The notes under the pieces: model-generated | Seen by the model: only the letters and a program-made list of their open reading frames with translations | Told to the model about the DNA's origin: nothing | The model's database searches: none | Made by a program: the position numbers and the translations under genes | Shown: in pieces, positions 45,481 to 56,903 of the stretch | How positions within the stretch are numbered: position 1 is the first letter of the stretch | Layout of the letters: each line of letters begins with the position of its first letter | Assembly: GCF_037126465.1 (NCBI RefSeq) | Contig: NC_088209.1 | Location: 21,891,146-21,955,145 of the forward strand | Origin: Ornithodoros turicata | Lineage: Eukaryota > Arthropoda > Arachnida > Ixodida > Argasidae | Length of the DNA: 64,000 nucleotides | Direction: 5' to 3'

Positions 45481-45740
45481 CTATCCCCCACCCCCACGTT
45501 ATTGCATATGTAGCATCCGGAGCAATCCATGTGCCTTACCGATGTTTTGTCCCAATATTGGCTGGATATTGGGCCGCAACAATCCATGTACCCTCCCAAA
45601 GAGCATAACATCTTGGCCGAGTATTTCCTGGCTATTGCCAATACCAATGTAGGTACAAGATTGCACCAGTATTGCAAGTGGCGGGCCAATACGTTGTGCC
45701 GCTTGGGCCGTTGCCAACAGAGCATGTCCAGAAAATTGGG
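45481..45740. repeat. Region rich in CCAATATTGG-type motifs
   Basis: CCCAATATTGGCTGGATATT, GCCAATACCAATG, CACCAGTATTGCAAG and GGCCAATACGTTGTGCC follow each other, together with two GCAATCCATGT/CAATCCATGTA copies. This looks like a degenerate repeat built from ATTGG units, of unknown class. Confidence 0.4.
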
Positions 45741-45853
45741 TCGCTAGATCGGGGACAGTTCGAGTTCTGAAATACACGATACCAAAGTAATACTGCATTA
45801 ACATTTACGCACAAAATATTACGTCATTTTTTAGCTCGCTCGCTCGCTCGCGA

Positions 45854-46504
45854 GTGGATGCACATCTGACAGTCATAGTAAGAGAGATTCTGTATACCTG
45901 GGGGGGTGCGCGGGAGCCTCGGGGTCAACCACCCCTTTGGGGGTTGTTGGTGCAATTTTGCAAGCGTCCACGTCACAGACACTACCACCGGCGGCCCCTT
46001 TCCCTCTGTTATTGGCCGTCCTCAGCTGCACGAGGCTCCAGGTTTGGGTTTGGGGGCCACAGCCTCACGCAGAGGTGGCGAGCGTCATCCAAAATAGCAA
46101 CCAGGCCGGGCGTTTGGCTCGAGCCCCGGCAAAAGGATCCGGTTACCGCAGACGGCAACGCACAAGGTGAACGGGGGGAGCTCCAGTTGGGAGTTTCCTC
46201 CTCCTCCTCCTCCTCCTACTCCCTCTCCCTCTCCCTGCAACAGCACGTGGCCGGCACGCGATATCTGCCGCCTATTCGTATTAAACGGTTTCCGCAGTTA
46301 CAATTCGTTAACGGCGGAGCGGCCCACTGCTTTGCGCAGGCTGTTGACCTTAGCGTGGTCTACGAAGCAGTTTTTTCCCCCATCTGTGGTGCCTGTAAAG
46401 CTGCCTTTGCAGCAGTAAGATGGAGCGCAAGGAGAAGTGTGACTCACGAAAGGGAGGAACTGTGTCGTGAAATGCACCCTGGGTATAGTAATGAGAAGAA
46501 GTAA
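45854..46504 (+). other. 216-codon open frame of unknown meaning
   Basis: Among the longest frames in the window, and GC-rich. It opens with a real ATG (45854), contains a Ser run from a CTC repeat (46197-46220) and shows no signal peptide, membrane segment or domain. A CGCTCGCTCGCTCG repeat lies just upstream. It may be a 5' region of a retroelement or an unknown exon; more likely a chance frame in GC-rich DNA. Only about half of it is complex sequence. Confidence 0.2.
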
Positions 46505-46584
46505 TGTTAGTCGGATAACGGGAATGCAAGTCACTATACGCGAAGAAACAACATACAAAAGAAAGGATTGTGCACGAGGGTATG

Positions 46585-46830
46585 GCAGGATGTATTTATT
46601 TATTTAGAATACTGTTGGCCCAAGGGGCCGTTACAGGAGTGAAGACAAAACAGACAATACACAGCGATTGCTTAAATACTTAAATACAGAGCAATATGAA
46701 ATGTACAATACCCAAATAAATGTATGAATTAAAAGCAATTATTTTAACAAGGAGGAGATATGGTCAAGAAATGCATAAATAATCAAAGAATGTATACTCA
46801 GAAGAGGAAAGGTTCTGTCTAAAAAAAAAA
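46585..46830 (-). mobile_element. LINE family 3, 3' end with (AAATA)n tail
   Basis: On the minus strand: GTATTTAAGTATTTAAGC, TGTATTGTCTGTTTTGTCTT, CACTCCTGTAACGGCCCCTT, GGGCCAACAGTATTCTAAAT, AAATAAATA. The CGGCCCCTTGGGCCAACAGT end with AAATA tail is the kind seen on Jockey/CR1-type LINEs. Coding part absent. Confidence 0.55.
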
Positions 46831-47035
46831 TGTACGTGTCTGAATCTGCTGGGATCAACAGCAATTATCTTCAGACCTTTGGACACGTAGTAGTAATTTT
46901 AATTAAGAGAAATTCAATTTTGTGAATTGATCTCTCCGCAATCTGTCAACTTAAAGCAGCGTTTTGTCTGCCAGAATCAGGGAAGCCCATTGCAGATTCC
47001 CCCCCCCCCCCGCCATCACCCACAAAATGCTCTGC

Positions 47036-47110
47036 CCAGTTATTAAGAAAAAAAAAAAAGAAAAGGAAAGGTCAGCCAGACGGAGGTCGGCTCGCTATTC
47101 CGGCCAGGGT
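47036..47110 (-). mobile_element. LINE family 1, 3' end, copy 3
   Basis: On the minus strand: CCCTGGCCGGAATAGCGAGC, CGACCTCCGTCTGGCTGACC, TTTCCTTTTC, TTTTTTTTCTTAATAAC. Aligns with the tails of the two other family 1 copies. Confidence 0.6.
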
Positions 47111-47960
47111 AACGCTATAGGGGCAGAATGAGAAGGACCTAGAATTGCTCCTTCAGTTTTCTGCTCCGTGCTCCTATACGGCAGCAAGGTACTTTAAACG
47201 CTCTAATTCCACAGTTCAACTCGAATTTTTTTTTTAATTTTCTTTTACAGATGTAACAAAATTACTCGTAATAAAGTGGCAAAGGTTCTCCGAAGATTGG
47301 TGGTTTGCCACATGCTTTTTATTCAGGCTTCTTTGTGATATGTTAGGTGAAACGCCCTCACAAAACACCTCCATCAATTAACGCGCACTTACGACGGAGG
47401 TAACCTCTGTGCTTTAATTAACACTATAACTTCCACAGACTCGCGGGGAGATGGATATGGCTGCACTAAAGAGGTCCTCTTTCGGAGTTCTTAAACGCCT
47501 TCATGGCTGGTGAGGTGTCGCCAGTCGTCTGGCGCTGTATTTCAGAGCATCACCGAAGCACCCGGAGAGTCCCCGAAAATACGAGCTCCGTTCTCATTCA
47601 TCAATGCTCAACAGTTGCCGTTTCGGGAACGCACACGCAGAAAAAAAAAAAGCGTGGGATGTTATTCGTCACCGGGCAGCTGGCTGCTCCGGTGACGACC
47701 TACCACCCTGACCCCGTGGACAAACAATGCTCGTCCGTGTTCACGCTGTCGGACAGCCCCTGTCCACCACCCCATTACACCCCGTTTGATTATCACCGCG
47801 AAACAAACATGGCTATGTCGGCAACCATGGCTGTGTACGGATGTGAGCAGATGTGGAGGCTACAGTATAGGAACGCCTGCGTCCTGGTTGGGCTTCGGAG
47901 GGCATGTGTACTGACATCTATCTGCAGGACAATCCATGGAGAACCTGCGATGACATAGCC
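47111..47960. other. No gene recognised
   Basis: A 151-codon frame (47503-47958) ends at the poly-G tract; no domain. Confidence 0.3.
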
Positions 47961-47982
47961 GGGGGGGGGGGGGGGGGGGGGG
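47961..47982. repeat. Poly-G tract (22 bp)
   Basis: Uninterrupted G run; may be a length-uncertain site in the assembly. Confidence 0.9.
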
Positions 47983-48227
47983 TGAGGCACGAACCCTCCA
48001 ACTCCCTGTGTTCAACGTGACCTTTGAGCTACCACAACGAGATGTTTTGTCCATACCCGGTGATGTGGCCGATTTATGGCTTCCATTTGGGAGTAACTGC
48101 AGCTAAATACGTCTGTTCGAAACATAATTTTAACTTGTTACTTACGGGCCGGTGACGTAGTTTCACGTACTGTAACCTTACGGGTAATAACCTGCGGACT
48201 GCAAGTTGAGAAATGTTTCCTACGCTA

Positions 48228-48381
48228 TATTGACTGGATTGACTTGGATTCGGATAAAATATGGAGATTGTGACTCCACAAGTGCGGAGCCGGTTACTGG
48301 CTATTGACTGGCTTGGTTTGCGGGTGATGTGGAGTCACAATCTCCATATTTTATCCGAATCCAAGTCAATCCAGTCAATAT
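48228..48381. mobile_element. 154 bp foldback MITE, TATTGACTGGATTGACTTGG ends
   Basis: Arms of about 52 bp are perfect: TATTGACTGGATTGACTTGG, ATTCGGATAAAATATGGAGA, TTGTGACTCCAC, then inverted. The loop is about 50 bp. The perfect arms point to recent origin. Some arm bases (AATATGGAGA) resemble the (GGATT)n dispersed repeat. Confidence 0.8.
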
Positions 48382-50707
48382 TCATATCTGTGTCTATAGG
48401 CGTAATAGATGCTTCCGTAAAACGATGTTGACTGACTGCAGGCAGAACTGGAGTTACAAAATGCACACCCTAGTCGATGAAAGACTTCCTTACACCTCTT
48501 GACCGGCATTTTCCTGAAACGTCTTCTTTTCTTTTTGTCTTCGCTGCATAAGGTAAACTTCTTTGAGATTCTGATTCACGGCCTCGCAACGGAGGCGTTC
48601 AATTCGTTCAGATGCTTTCACTTCATTATAACAGTGGATCGCTCCATACTGCCTATGTGCAAATAGAGCGCTAAAACAATGCAACCGCTGCCATTTAGCG
48701 GGGCTTTAGAAGAATTTACGATGTTCGTCATCTGGTTACGCTTCATATTTTCTTCAATTGGATTCAATTCGAAGCTTCTTCGACATCCCTCAACATGCAT
48801 TGTCGTAATGTCGTTATCTGTCCTCGGTAATGTCGTTATCTGTCCGAGCAAAAATGTTCAGCACTTTTCTTCCGCTATGTAGAAACAGCCAAGAATAGGT
48901 TCGAGAGTATACTCCATAGCTCCTACGTACAAGGTGCAAATCCAATTCGTCACGGCGCCTCGTTTCAAATCACATAAAACACGCATATAGCTTACCAGGG
49001 GGCGCAAGCGCTGTCAACAATGGCCGACCACGTTCACGCGAAGCGAAACCGTGCGAAGCCTTCCGCGTGTACTGAGGGTGAAACCTTGACAAGACGAAAG
49101 TGTGGATCATGTGTAGTTTAGCGGTTAATTTGCGGGATTAAAAGGCGGGGAGGTGGACAGGCCATTATGGAGGAGCTTGTTTCGGGGTTGAACGTTTTTC
49201 TCGCCGAAGAGGGAAAGCACAAAAAGCTTGCTTGTTGAAACATTCTTGCAGGCCGTTTTGCAGTGGGCCTTGCAGCCTGTAGTGACCTTGACATTGGGAA
49301 ATGGAAATCAATTATAGAATTTTGACAGAGGCACCTATACGTGCTTGTTCTTTTTTTTTTTTTTCTTCTTCTTCTTTGTGTGCAATGGAATATTCTGTGA
49401 AGGTCAATGACACGCAACAATATGCGACACCGTCATGTACATCAGGCTATGAACCGTACCGTAATTAACGTCACCACTTGAGGGTCTTTCATTTTCTCTT
49501 TTCTTGTCGTCAGCATATCAGTGCATGTTTTCTAGAGTTGAACTGGGTGTGCTGTTGGTTGGCCGAGGATTTTTGGTTGTATGTATTGTTTGGATTTTAC
49601 GAAGTTTACTATCATGATGTCACTCGCAAGGGGGGAGCCATAGTCGCAGGCGGACCTGCCGCCGTAGCGTATAGCTCTTCCTCTGTTCTGGCTAACACAA
49701 CCCTCACTAACGTTTACTTAGGTGTTACAGATGAAAACAGTCACCTCCTATTTACCTATTTTACACGAGGATGGCATCCATCTGCCTTCAAGACGACCTC
49801 ACTTTCATCCCATTCACCGTTCATTTGGTTCCTGCATGTGTGTTTTTGCACTGTGTAAATACTATTAACACAATGTCCTCGTAGTCTTCATACTTTCGTG
49901 GTTAACAAGTCTTCCAAACAGCATCTGACAGCGAACAGAAACCTGAACCAAACCTCGCCGCACTTACGGCAGTCATCGTCAGTCGCCATTGGGTCTCGTG
50001 TTCGCAGTGTGCATAGCAGCACCTTGAACTTGTAATTTTAAAACCGCCCAGGAATAAACACCCAGACTGTGACTAGCAGAGGTGGGTTTCGGGTCACTTG
50101 CCAACTACCGCTGTGCAGTGCAACCATGCATTCTCGGTCGCTGCGCTGTTGCGTTCTCTAGCGGTGCACAGTACTTACGTTTTTAGTTTCGCTTCTCGCC
50201 AGGGGACCGTGCTTCTGCAATGTCCTGGAGGTCTTTCACTTCTATGTCTCTGTGCGGTTGTAAATGCTCAGTTTTCGGAACTCCGTGTATTCAGGAAAAA
50301 CGCAGATTCATTTATTTGCCGTTTAATGGCGCAAGGACAGCAGAATTCACACTGCGCAATTCACACTGCGCAAAGGCCATGATAAAATATGGATATGGCG
50401 ATTTTCCTGAAATGGGTTATGTTCACGCAAAGTCTCAAATGTTTGCGAAGTGTGAAATTCTGTAACCAACCCGGGCTGCCCAATTCTCAAGAAAACACGC
50501 TGTCGGAGTAGCCGCCGATCTACCACGACAAGCTGTTTCTGTCTTGAGTCAGTGTTGGAGAAAGCCCGAGAGATAACGTGGACACCAATATCTTAATCAG
50601 TTCTCCATACGCTTTTGGCGCAGTCAGCGTGGACGATTAGCAGTTCCTTTGGCGGCTAAGCGAGTACGAGACGACGATGTCATAGTATATCAGCACACTT
50701 TTATAGC
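48382..50707. other. No gene recognised
   Basis: A 126-codon frame (49478-49858) has hydrophobic stretches but no ATG-supported signal or domain. CACACTGCGCAATT is duplicated in tandem at about 50348-50373. Confidence 0.3.
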
Positions 50708-50832
50708 AGCATCGTACACCGCCTTTGCGTACGTAGGGGATAGCGTTAGGGGCTCTGCGCACGCGCAAAACACAGAGATACCGCCGGGCTGTCCCTTGCG
50801 TACGCAAAGGCGATGACGTACGGTGCACTAAT
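50708..50832. mobile_element. Foldback MITE of the 1277-1432 family, copy 2
   Basis: CGCCTTTGCGTACGTAGGGG at the left faces CCCTTGCGTACGCAAAGGCG at the right. Inner GGGGCTCTGCGCACGCGCAAAACA matches the copy at 1330. Outer ends are shorter than in copy 1. Confidence 0.7.
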
Positions 50833-51339
50833 GTTTCGCCCGCTAGCTGCATGCTAATAATAGCCGGTCCTATATTTTGTGATCACCCTCTCTGCATTTT
50901 TTTTTCTTTTTTGTCGTGTTCCTCCTTATTAATATAATAGAAACAAAAGCAAGCGAAAGAAAACGTCCCCGTGTGTTGGAACTGGCCACAACACAACGGC
51001 AATAGCGTCGGGACGTGGAGAAGCCTCGCGATGCAGCTAGACAGTTGGCTATGCCGTTGCCTGGCGAAGGTCGCGCAACCCGGCCGATTAGCAGTTTGTC
51101 GTCCTTGGCGCTTACACGTTTTTTCAAGAGTCACACGTTCGGGCAAGCGTTGGAGACGACAACACGCTCGTGCACCTCCAGGACTTGCGACATCTCGCGC
51201 TGCAGGCAGAGGATATATAGGGGAGTGTGTAACTGGTTACAGGCAGGAGTTTACTGCGGGGAAGGGGGTGGTGGTAGGTAGCTTGTCTTGTGTAACGGAC
51301 CGTTCGCATTCACAAACGACACACCCACCGCTGTCGCTT
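50833..51339. other. Unassigned sequence
   Basis: A 157-codon plus frame (50971-51444) runs into the following minisatellite and has no domain. Confidence 0.25.
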
Positions 51340-51495
51340 TCTTTCGTTCGACTAATACGTTTTCCGTTCGATACTGTGGCGTTTTGTTCGATTTACGCGT
51401 ATATGTTTCGTTGGTTTGACGCGCTTAGATCGATTAATGCGTAGCGTTCTATTAAAGCGTTTTGTTCGATTAATGCGTTTCGTTCATACGCAATG
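51340..51495. repeat. Degenerate minisatellite, unit GCGTTTTGTTCGATTAAT
   Basis: At least six diverged copies of an 18 bp unit can be followed (for example at 51390, 51430, 51460). Confidence 0.6.
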
Positions 51496-51529
51496 CTCTG
51501 TGTCACTGTGGATAACATGTGTTGGTTCC

Positions 51530-51605
51530 GACTGCGAGGTGGCTCACGACCCGGCACCCCCTCTGCCGCCCCCGTTCCCTGTGAAGTCGGCCCAATACGC
51601 TTGAT
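51530..51605 (+). mobile_element. SINE family 1 fragment
   Basis: CTGCGAGGTGGCTCACGACC followed by GTTCCCTGTGAAGTCGGCCC; the middle is replaced by a C-rich stretch. Confidence 0.45.
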
Positions 51606-52689
51606 TCCTCACCCGAGCAGCATGATGAGGCTGCGCGGCAGGCAGCTCGCTTCAAAAACACGTATCGAGAGAGAGCGATGGGGAAGATAGGGTAGTGAAT
51701 CAGTAATTTACAACATCTGAATGTTGATTTGGGTACTCTGTCAGAACTCGGGTGTTGTTAGACGTTCCTAATATTCTTTAGTCTTTTTCTTTTTTGTTTT
51801 TGTTTGAGTTTGATTATAGAAAAAGAAAACGGAAGATATTGAATTCGTCACTGACGAATTCTGCTACTCGCACAAAGGAAATGAAATGAATGAAAGGAGA
51901 AAGAAAACTGAAAAGATGAAAAGGAAAAAATAGAAAGACATCACCCCTCCCAGTCACCGAACTGTACGTGCATATGCGTAGCTACATCCCCTAGAAGTGA
52001 GCTGAAGTGCGTTTTTTTGTTTTTGTTTTTTTCCTTGTGAATACTCCTTTGCCGTGGAAATCCGCATTTGATATGTGCGACGCACAGCACAGCATCATTC
52101 ACAGGGGCATCATTAGGTTGCAATCCTGCATTGCGCATCCGTGTGCACATCCGAGTTCCACGCCCATCCCTCTCGGTGGCCCACATAAACACGAGGTCTT
52201 GCCCGCGTGTCGGCGTCGGCGGTGTTTTGATGACACCTGCAAACCCTGACACAACTTCTTCCCGAAACTTCTTTCACTTCCTGCCTTTGTTTTGGAATGC
52301 ACGCTGTCGTAAAGTAACCGTGCCGATGCTTGGCTGATTCACTTTCAGAAGTAATGCAACAAGACCACCAGCGGACGCTTTCTAAATATAAGTGCTCGCT
52401 TATTTTTTCAATCGATCAACGCAGTGACTGGATGATCTCACGGTGTTTCACAACAACTCGTAAAGATGAGCCGAGAGGAAATGAAACTTTCTCACAATGT
52501 GCTTTTCGGAGGTTGGCCTCTAAAAGAAAAGTGAGTCGATGGCGCAGTTGATGATGCCGGATAAAGTGTGGGGGGATCTTTCGGAGGCGATAAATGCGAG
52601 TTTCCGTTAGATCTCACAGCTACCGAGAGTTTGCAGACGTGTTGATGTTCCTCTGAATACTCCAGCGGAAGATGCGCAAGTCATATGCT
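51606..52689. other. No gene recognised
   Basis: Short overlapping frames; no repeat boundary. Confidence 0.3.
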
Positions 52690-52900
52690 CTTCTATAACC
52701 GTGGAGAATATCCTGCGGCTCAGCCACAATATATTTCGTAGCAGACGACAGGACCGATGGTATCATCTGCTACGTGCGCAGTACGGCAATCCTGAAATTC
52801 CGGCGCTGTGCGATTACTCAACACTGGCTGTGCATAAGACGCGGCGGAACGTTTAGCCTTTTCTTCCACTAGAATATTCCGTGTGAATATACAGTCACCG
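52690..52900 (+). mobile_element. GTAGCAGACGACAGG family repeat
   Basis: GAGAATATCCTGCGGCTCAG, TTTCGTAGCAGACGACAGGA, ATCATCTGCTACGTGCGCAG, GAATATTCCGTGTGAATATA. Parallel to 30850-31060 and inverse to 6560-6706. Ends undefined. Confidence 0.6.
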
Positions 52901-53025
52901 CAGTTCATGGCGTTGGGGAAACCCACTTCGTCGTCGTAGCCCTTCGCAATACTTTTCCTTTGGCCAATTACGTCGTATGCTGCGCTTAGCCGCAACATTG
53001 CATTGCTTATCCATACATTAAGCGA

Positions 53026-53310
53026 TCTCCCGCGGCATAATGGTTAAGATGATCGCTTTCCACGACGAGACTGGGAGGTGACACGGGTTCGAATCATGTC
53101 ACCGGCTATGCTGTCTGAGGTTTTCCCTGGGTTTTCCGAAGACTTTCGAGACGAATGTCGGCACAGTTCCCCCTGAAGTCTGCCCAGGACGCATACTAAC
53201 CCCCCTGTCCCCCACTCCTTCCTGCTGTTCTCTCACCATCTGCCCACGTCTGTACGCCGCTCATAGCCCCAGTTGCTTCGCGGCGCTAACACAAATTTTT
53301 TAAAAATTAT
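53026..53310 (+). mobile_element. Full-length SINE family 1 with 12 bp target duplication
   Basis: Perfect direct repeats TACATTAAGCGA at 53014-53025 and 53311-53322 bound a 285 bp element. The head is tRNA-like: CATAATGGTTAAGATGATCG (A-box region), GAGACTGGGAGG and GGGTTCGAATCATG (B-box). The body reads GGCTATGCTGTCTGAGGTTT, CCCTGGGTTTTCCGAAGACT, GTCGGCACAGTTCCCCCTGA, AGGACGCATACTAAC, CCTTCCTGCTGTTCTCTCAC, AGTTGCTTCGCGGCGCTAAC, and an A/T tail. The distance from A- to B-box suggests a class II tRNA ancestor (Ser/Leu type). This is the reference copy for the family here. Confidence 0.93.
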
Positions 53311-53369
53311 TACATTAAGCGACCTGAAAATCTTGAGAACGCCAAAAGGAGAGAAGGTGTCAGTCACAT

Positions 53370-54347
53370 ACTACAACAACAACACATTCATGTGGTGACG
53401 CCGAGTGAGGTAATTTACCGCTCAATTTGCGGTTCACCTCCTCGGGGCACACTCGTTGGTATGACACATGACATGATGAAGTGGTATGGATGATTGGATG
53501 ATGGGTGGACAATGATGTCACATCCTTGTCCTTCATAAGATGCGAAGCCGCATAGAAGGCACAATATGAGTCCTTCCTACTAAAGAATATAAAGGAGACC
53601 AATGTCCCCCCCCAGTAAACCTATATCCCCCCCCCCAGTGTCCCTGAGAGTCCACGGAAAGAAAGGCAACAACAACAGACGAGATGTTTCACCGCAATAC
53701 CTCACTGCATAGTGGGTTAATATGAGTGGGATGGCGATGAAAAAGATAAGACATATACACGCGCACACACATGACAGTGCACATCGCAAATGAGATACTA
53801 CTACACATGCGGGGGCGTTGTGGCTGCCGGTAGTAGTAGTTGATCCAGTTGACCACACGTGATGTAGTACGATCAAGTGCCATAGATCACATCTCCGCAC
53901 TCATGCAAGGGACTCTGAGGTTAGCAGAGTTCAAGAAGACCGGTAGACGTCATGATTAGAGCAAGGGCCCAAGACTGTGGCAAGGCCGAACGGCTTGCTA
54001 TTGATGCAGGTCAGTTGGGACTGCATGCTCTCTCCGAACTGTATACATGGCACTCGACGAGGACGTGTGAAAGATTTGCCAACCATGCAGCAGTTGGAAC
54101 AGAAGCTAGTTGAGGCGTACCTATGATCGGTGTCTGAATTGCAGAGTGAAAAGCCACATCGAGGCGAAGTCTGTCCAGAATGGAGGAGAGACAGCGGTGC
54201 AAACGGCCTAGGAGTGAAAACAACAAAGTCATGGACCCACGGGGTACAACAAGGACCCGTCAAAAATGGCAGTGGATGACACTGCTGCGTGATGTTGGGC
54301 CAGATACCTAGAACCCATGGCCAACGGATAGCATATAGTGTCGTCAT
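53370..54347 (-). mobile_element. Decayed LINE 3' end, family 2 (frameshifted zinc knuckle)
   Basis: On the minus strand, CSNCCMVGKSFT in one frame continues as HVLVECHVYSSERA in the next, which together form the CxxC...H...C knuckle at the end of LINE polyproteins. The first frame then resumes with NSKPFGLATVLGPCSNHDVY and a stop. At least one frameshift therefore separates them. A 3'UTR of about 500 bp follows and ends TGTGCCCCGAGGAGGTGAAC ... TGTTGTTGTTG, like the fragment at 10318. No reverse transcriptase remains. Confidence 0.6.
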
Positions 54348-54429
54348 GTTACTGAGTTCCTAGCAATTCCTTTGTTGTGTTGGTAGGCGCGGGAAGATAA
54401 AAATGTACGTTCACTTTCGAACGTTTGCT

Positions 54430-54460
54430 ATGTATATGTATATATATATATATATATATC
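54430..54460. repeat. (TA)n microsatellite
   Basis: TATATATA run following TATGTATATG. Confidence 0.9.
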
Positions 54461-54832
54461 ATTTTTTATTTTATTTTTTCACGAGCAAGACTTGATAGAA
54501 AACGAAGGAAACGGTAAACAGCACGGTACCAGAAGTATGCAGCCGACCTTTGCGCGGTATACTGGGAGATTACAGACCTGTGTTTGTATGCGATAACATA
54601 CATTCTTCGGCGCCTTTTTGACGGCGCTCAGAAGCTTTCGCTTGTGTGCTCAATACGCTGCTGTCAAAGAATGTCTCGAGATTCCTATTAAGACTCGGGA
54701 AAACATGATTTCAATAACTGAGGGACATTCTCACTGAAGCAATGGTTCGTCTTCGGCTGGAAAAGCTCAGTGGACAAGCAAGGACGTAGCTTTAGACAAT
54801 ACCAATAAATATTCCATAGTTCGTCTCTTGGT

Positions 54833-55028
54833 GTCCGCCCATTTCATCGAACGTCTTTTCGTCGAACGCCGTTTCACCGACGCCTGACCAAGGTTAGGTC
54901 AGGAGAGCCTTTTACGTATTTCACACGTTGCCGCAAGAAGAAGCGGCGGCCACCGATTCGATGAAACGGCGTTAGATGAAACGTCAATTTTCGACGAAAT
55001 GGCGTTCGATGAAATGTCACGGAACCTC
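54833..55028. mobile_element. Foldback built from TTTCATCGAACG units
   Basis: CATTTCATCGAACG, TTTTCGTCGAACGCCGTTTC at the left face GATTCGATGAAACGGCGTTA, GATGAAACGTC, CGACGAAATGGCGTTCGATG, AAATGTCAC at the right. Each arm repeats the same short unit several times. Class unknown; the ends GGTGTCCGCCC and GGTTCCGTGAC are only partly alike. Confidence 0.6.
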
Positions 55029-56727
55029 ATCTCTCACATGCTGAACATTGGTTGTGTCCCTTTTAACATTGAGCGTAATTGCGCACAAACGTGTGAGTCT
55101 TGTGTCCTACGTATTATTCCCCTTTAATGGCGTCCAAACCAATAACAGCTTAGCACATCGACACCGAAAACGGGCCGCAGAACCTTTTGTGTCAGAAATT
55201 CTAACGCCGTACGAACGTTTTTTTAAAAGAACACATGAAAACCTATTGCAACGTGTTGCCCGCCTGCCTATATACTGCGAGCGCCGTACGCTTTTTTCAA
55301 AACCTTTAACCTGTTTCTCAACATTGTTTGACAGGTGCATTCGAACAACCGTTACTAATCACCGGCGAAACCCTCAAGGTTTCATCAATGAATGGAGCGC
55401 GGACCGAGGATAGATGCATCCCGATGGTGCATCCTGAAATAGAAGCCACGCAATTACACGTATAGAAATAATCCCTCCTTTTGTCATAGACATCACCAGA
55501 GAAAGTTTGCTTTCAGCGAGAAGGTCACTAATGCGTCTTTCTTGAAATTGATCAATAGCTATCCGAGTGGAGGAAGTACCGGCTTTCGAGGTCGCCAATT
55601 TGACCCTGAAATTTACTCCCCCAGCCCACCGCAAATTAGTCCCCAAAGTTCATTTAGTCCCATAAAGGACTAACGGTTTCCCCCAAAGGGCCAAAATTAC
55701 TCTTTCGTTTCCTTAAATTGTGTCCAGGTTTGTACACACATCAAACTGCTTGGCGTACTAGGGAAGAAGGAAAAACACTTCACAGGTGTCAGGCTTTTAC
55801 AACCCTCCTTTACAAGGGAAGTGTGACCGTTTGTGTGTGTGTTGCCACTATTATTGACTAAAAAAATCCAAGTGTAATTTATTTTCTATTTAAGGGTTTA
55901 CGATGGATATTATTGGAGATTTTTATTTTTTTGAAAGCTTGAAAAACGAGCAAAGAAGCGACATGAAGCATAATTACTGCAATGAGATCAAGAATAAAAA
56001 GTCGCGTATATTGCATTATATTGACCATATCATCATCATATATTCGTTGTTATTTGTTGCTACATTGACTTTGTAATAGCTTACGCACGTAGGTAAGCAA
56101 TGAGTTGTGTGCAATGCCTCCTCGCTCGAGCGGGACTCTACAAGGTGGCACAATGACAAAAGTATGTTTTCCAAAGCCCCTCTTTAAAAGACGAACGCAT
56201 TGTGAACTGAGAGCAACTGTATCCTGAAGCTCTGTGCTGCTCCGCACAGCGTATAGATGAAACGGGCTTACCGACAATGACGGGGCCCATAGGGCTAGCA
56301 CATTGTCGGAAAGGACCACCGAACGGTCAGTTGACAGGGTTAACGAAAAAAAAAAAGTGACAGAAAGAGAGAGATATATATGCCGTGCGGGTCGGAGAGG
56401 TATTGTTGTGTGCGCGGCTCTAAGAATTCAGCTCGCTGCCACCACGGGCGGCCGATCGGTTTTTCTCAAAGGACCGGAGGTGGTGAAACTTTTGCGACAA
56501 TCTGTGAAGATTGGGAAGGCTCACAATCTATTAGCAGCGCCGATTATGCTGTGTGGGAGGGGGGGGGGAACGCCCCCCCCCCCGACCGGCGGTGCTGAGC
56601 CCTGCTAATGGAGTGGGAGCCATCGATGCAGGCAGTGGTATGGTGGTAAGCAACAATGTGACGGTCATATTTGCGGGGCACTTTGTCAATGATTACATTT
56701 CATTTGCATGGCGGGTCTATTTATATA
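55029..56727. other. No gene recognised
   Basis: A 121-codon frame (55048-55413) and smaller ones without domains; G-rich and C-rich tracts at about 56560-56584. Confidence 0.3.
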
Positions 56728-56903
56728 CAGTCAAACTCCTTTATAGCGAACACCTTTTTAACGAAAATACCTCTACAGCAAATTTTTTTTGCGGTCCCGC
56801 TGGAGCCTATAGGTCCAATAATAGACATCCTTTTTAACGATAATACCTTTATTGCGAATTTTGTTTGCTGTCCCCTGAGTTTCGTTGTAAAGGAGTTTGA
56901 CTG
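56728..56903. mobile_element. 176 bp MITE, CAGTCAAACTCCTTTATAGC ends (pogo-like)
   Basis: CAGTCAAACTCCTTTATAGC at the left, CAGTCAAACTCCTTTACAAC reverse-complemented at the right, with TA on both sides (56726-56727, 56904-56905). Inner TTTTTAACGA, AATACCT and TTGCGAA blocks are also repeated. CAGT...ACTCC ends with TA targets are typical of pogo/Tigger elements of the Tc1/mariner superfamily. Confidence 0.85.

Noticed and set aside
53036..53110. A functional tRNA gene (A- and B-boxes)
   Set aside because: It is the head of a SINE bounded by a 12 bp target duplication, and several other copies exist.
56303..56608. 101-codon frame ending in a G/C-rich run
   Set aside because: No domain, and the end is produced by poly-G and poly-C tracts.
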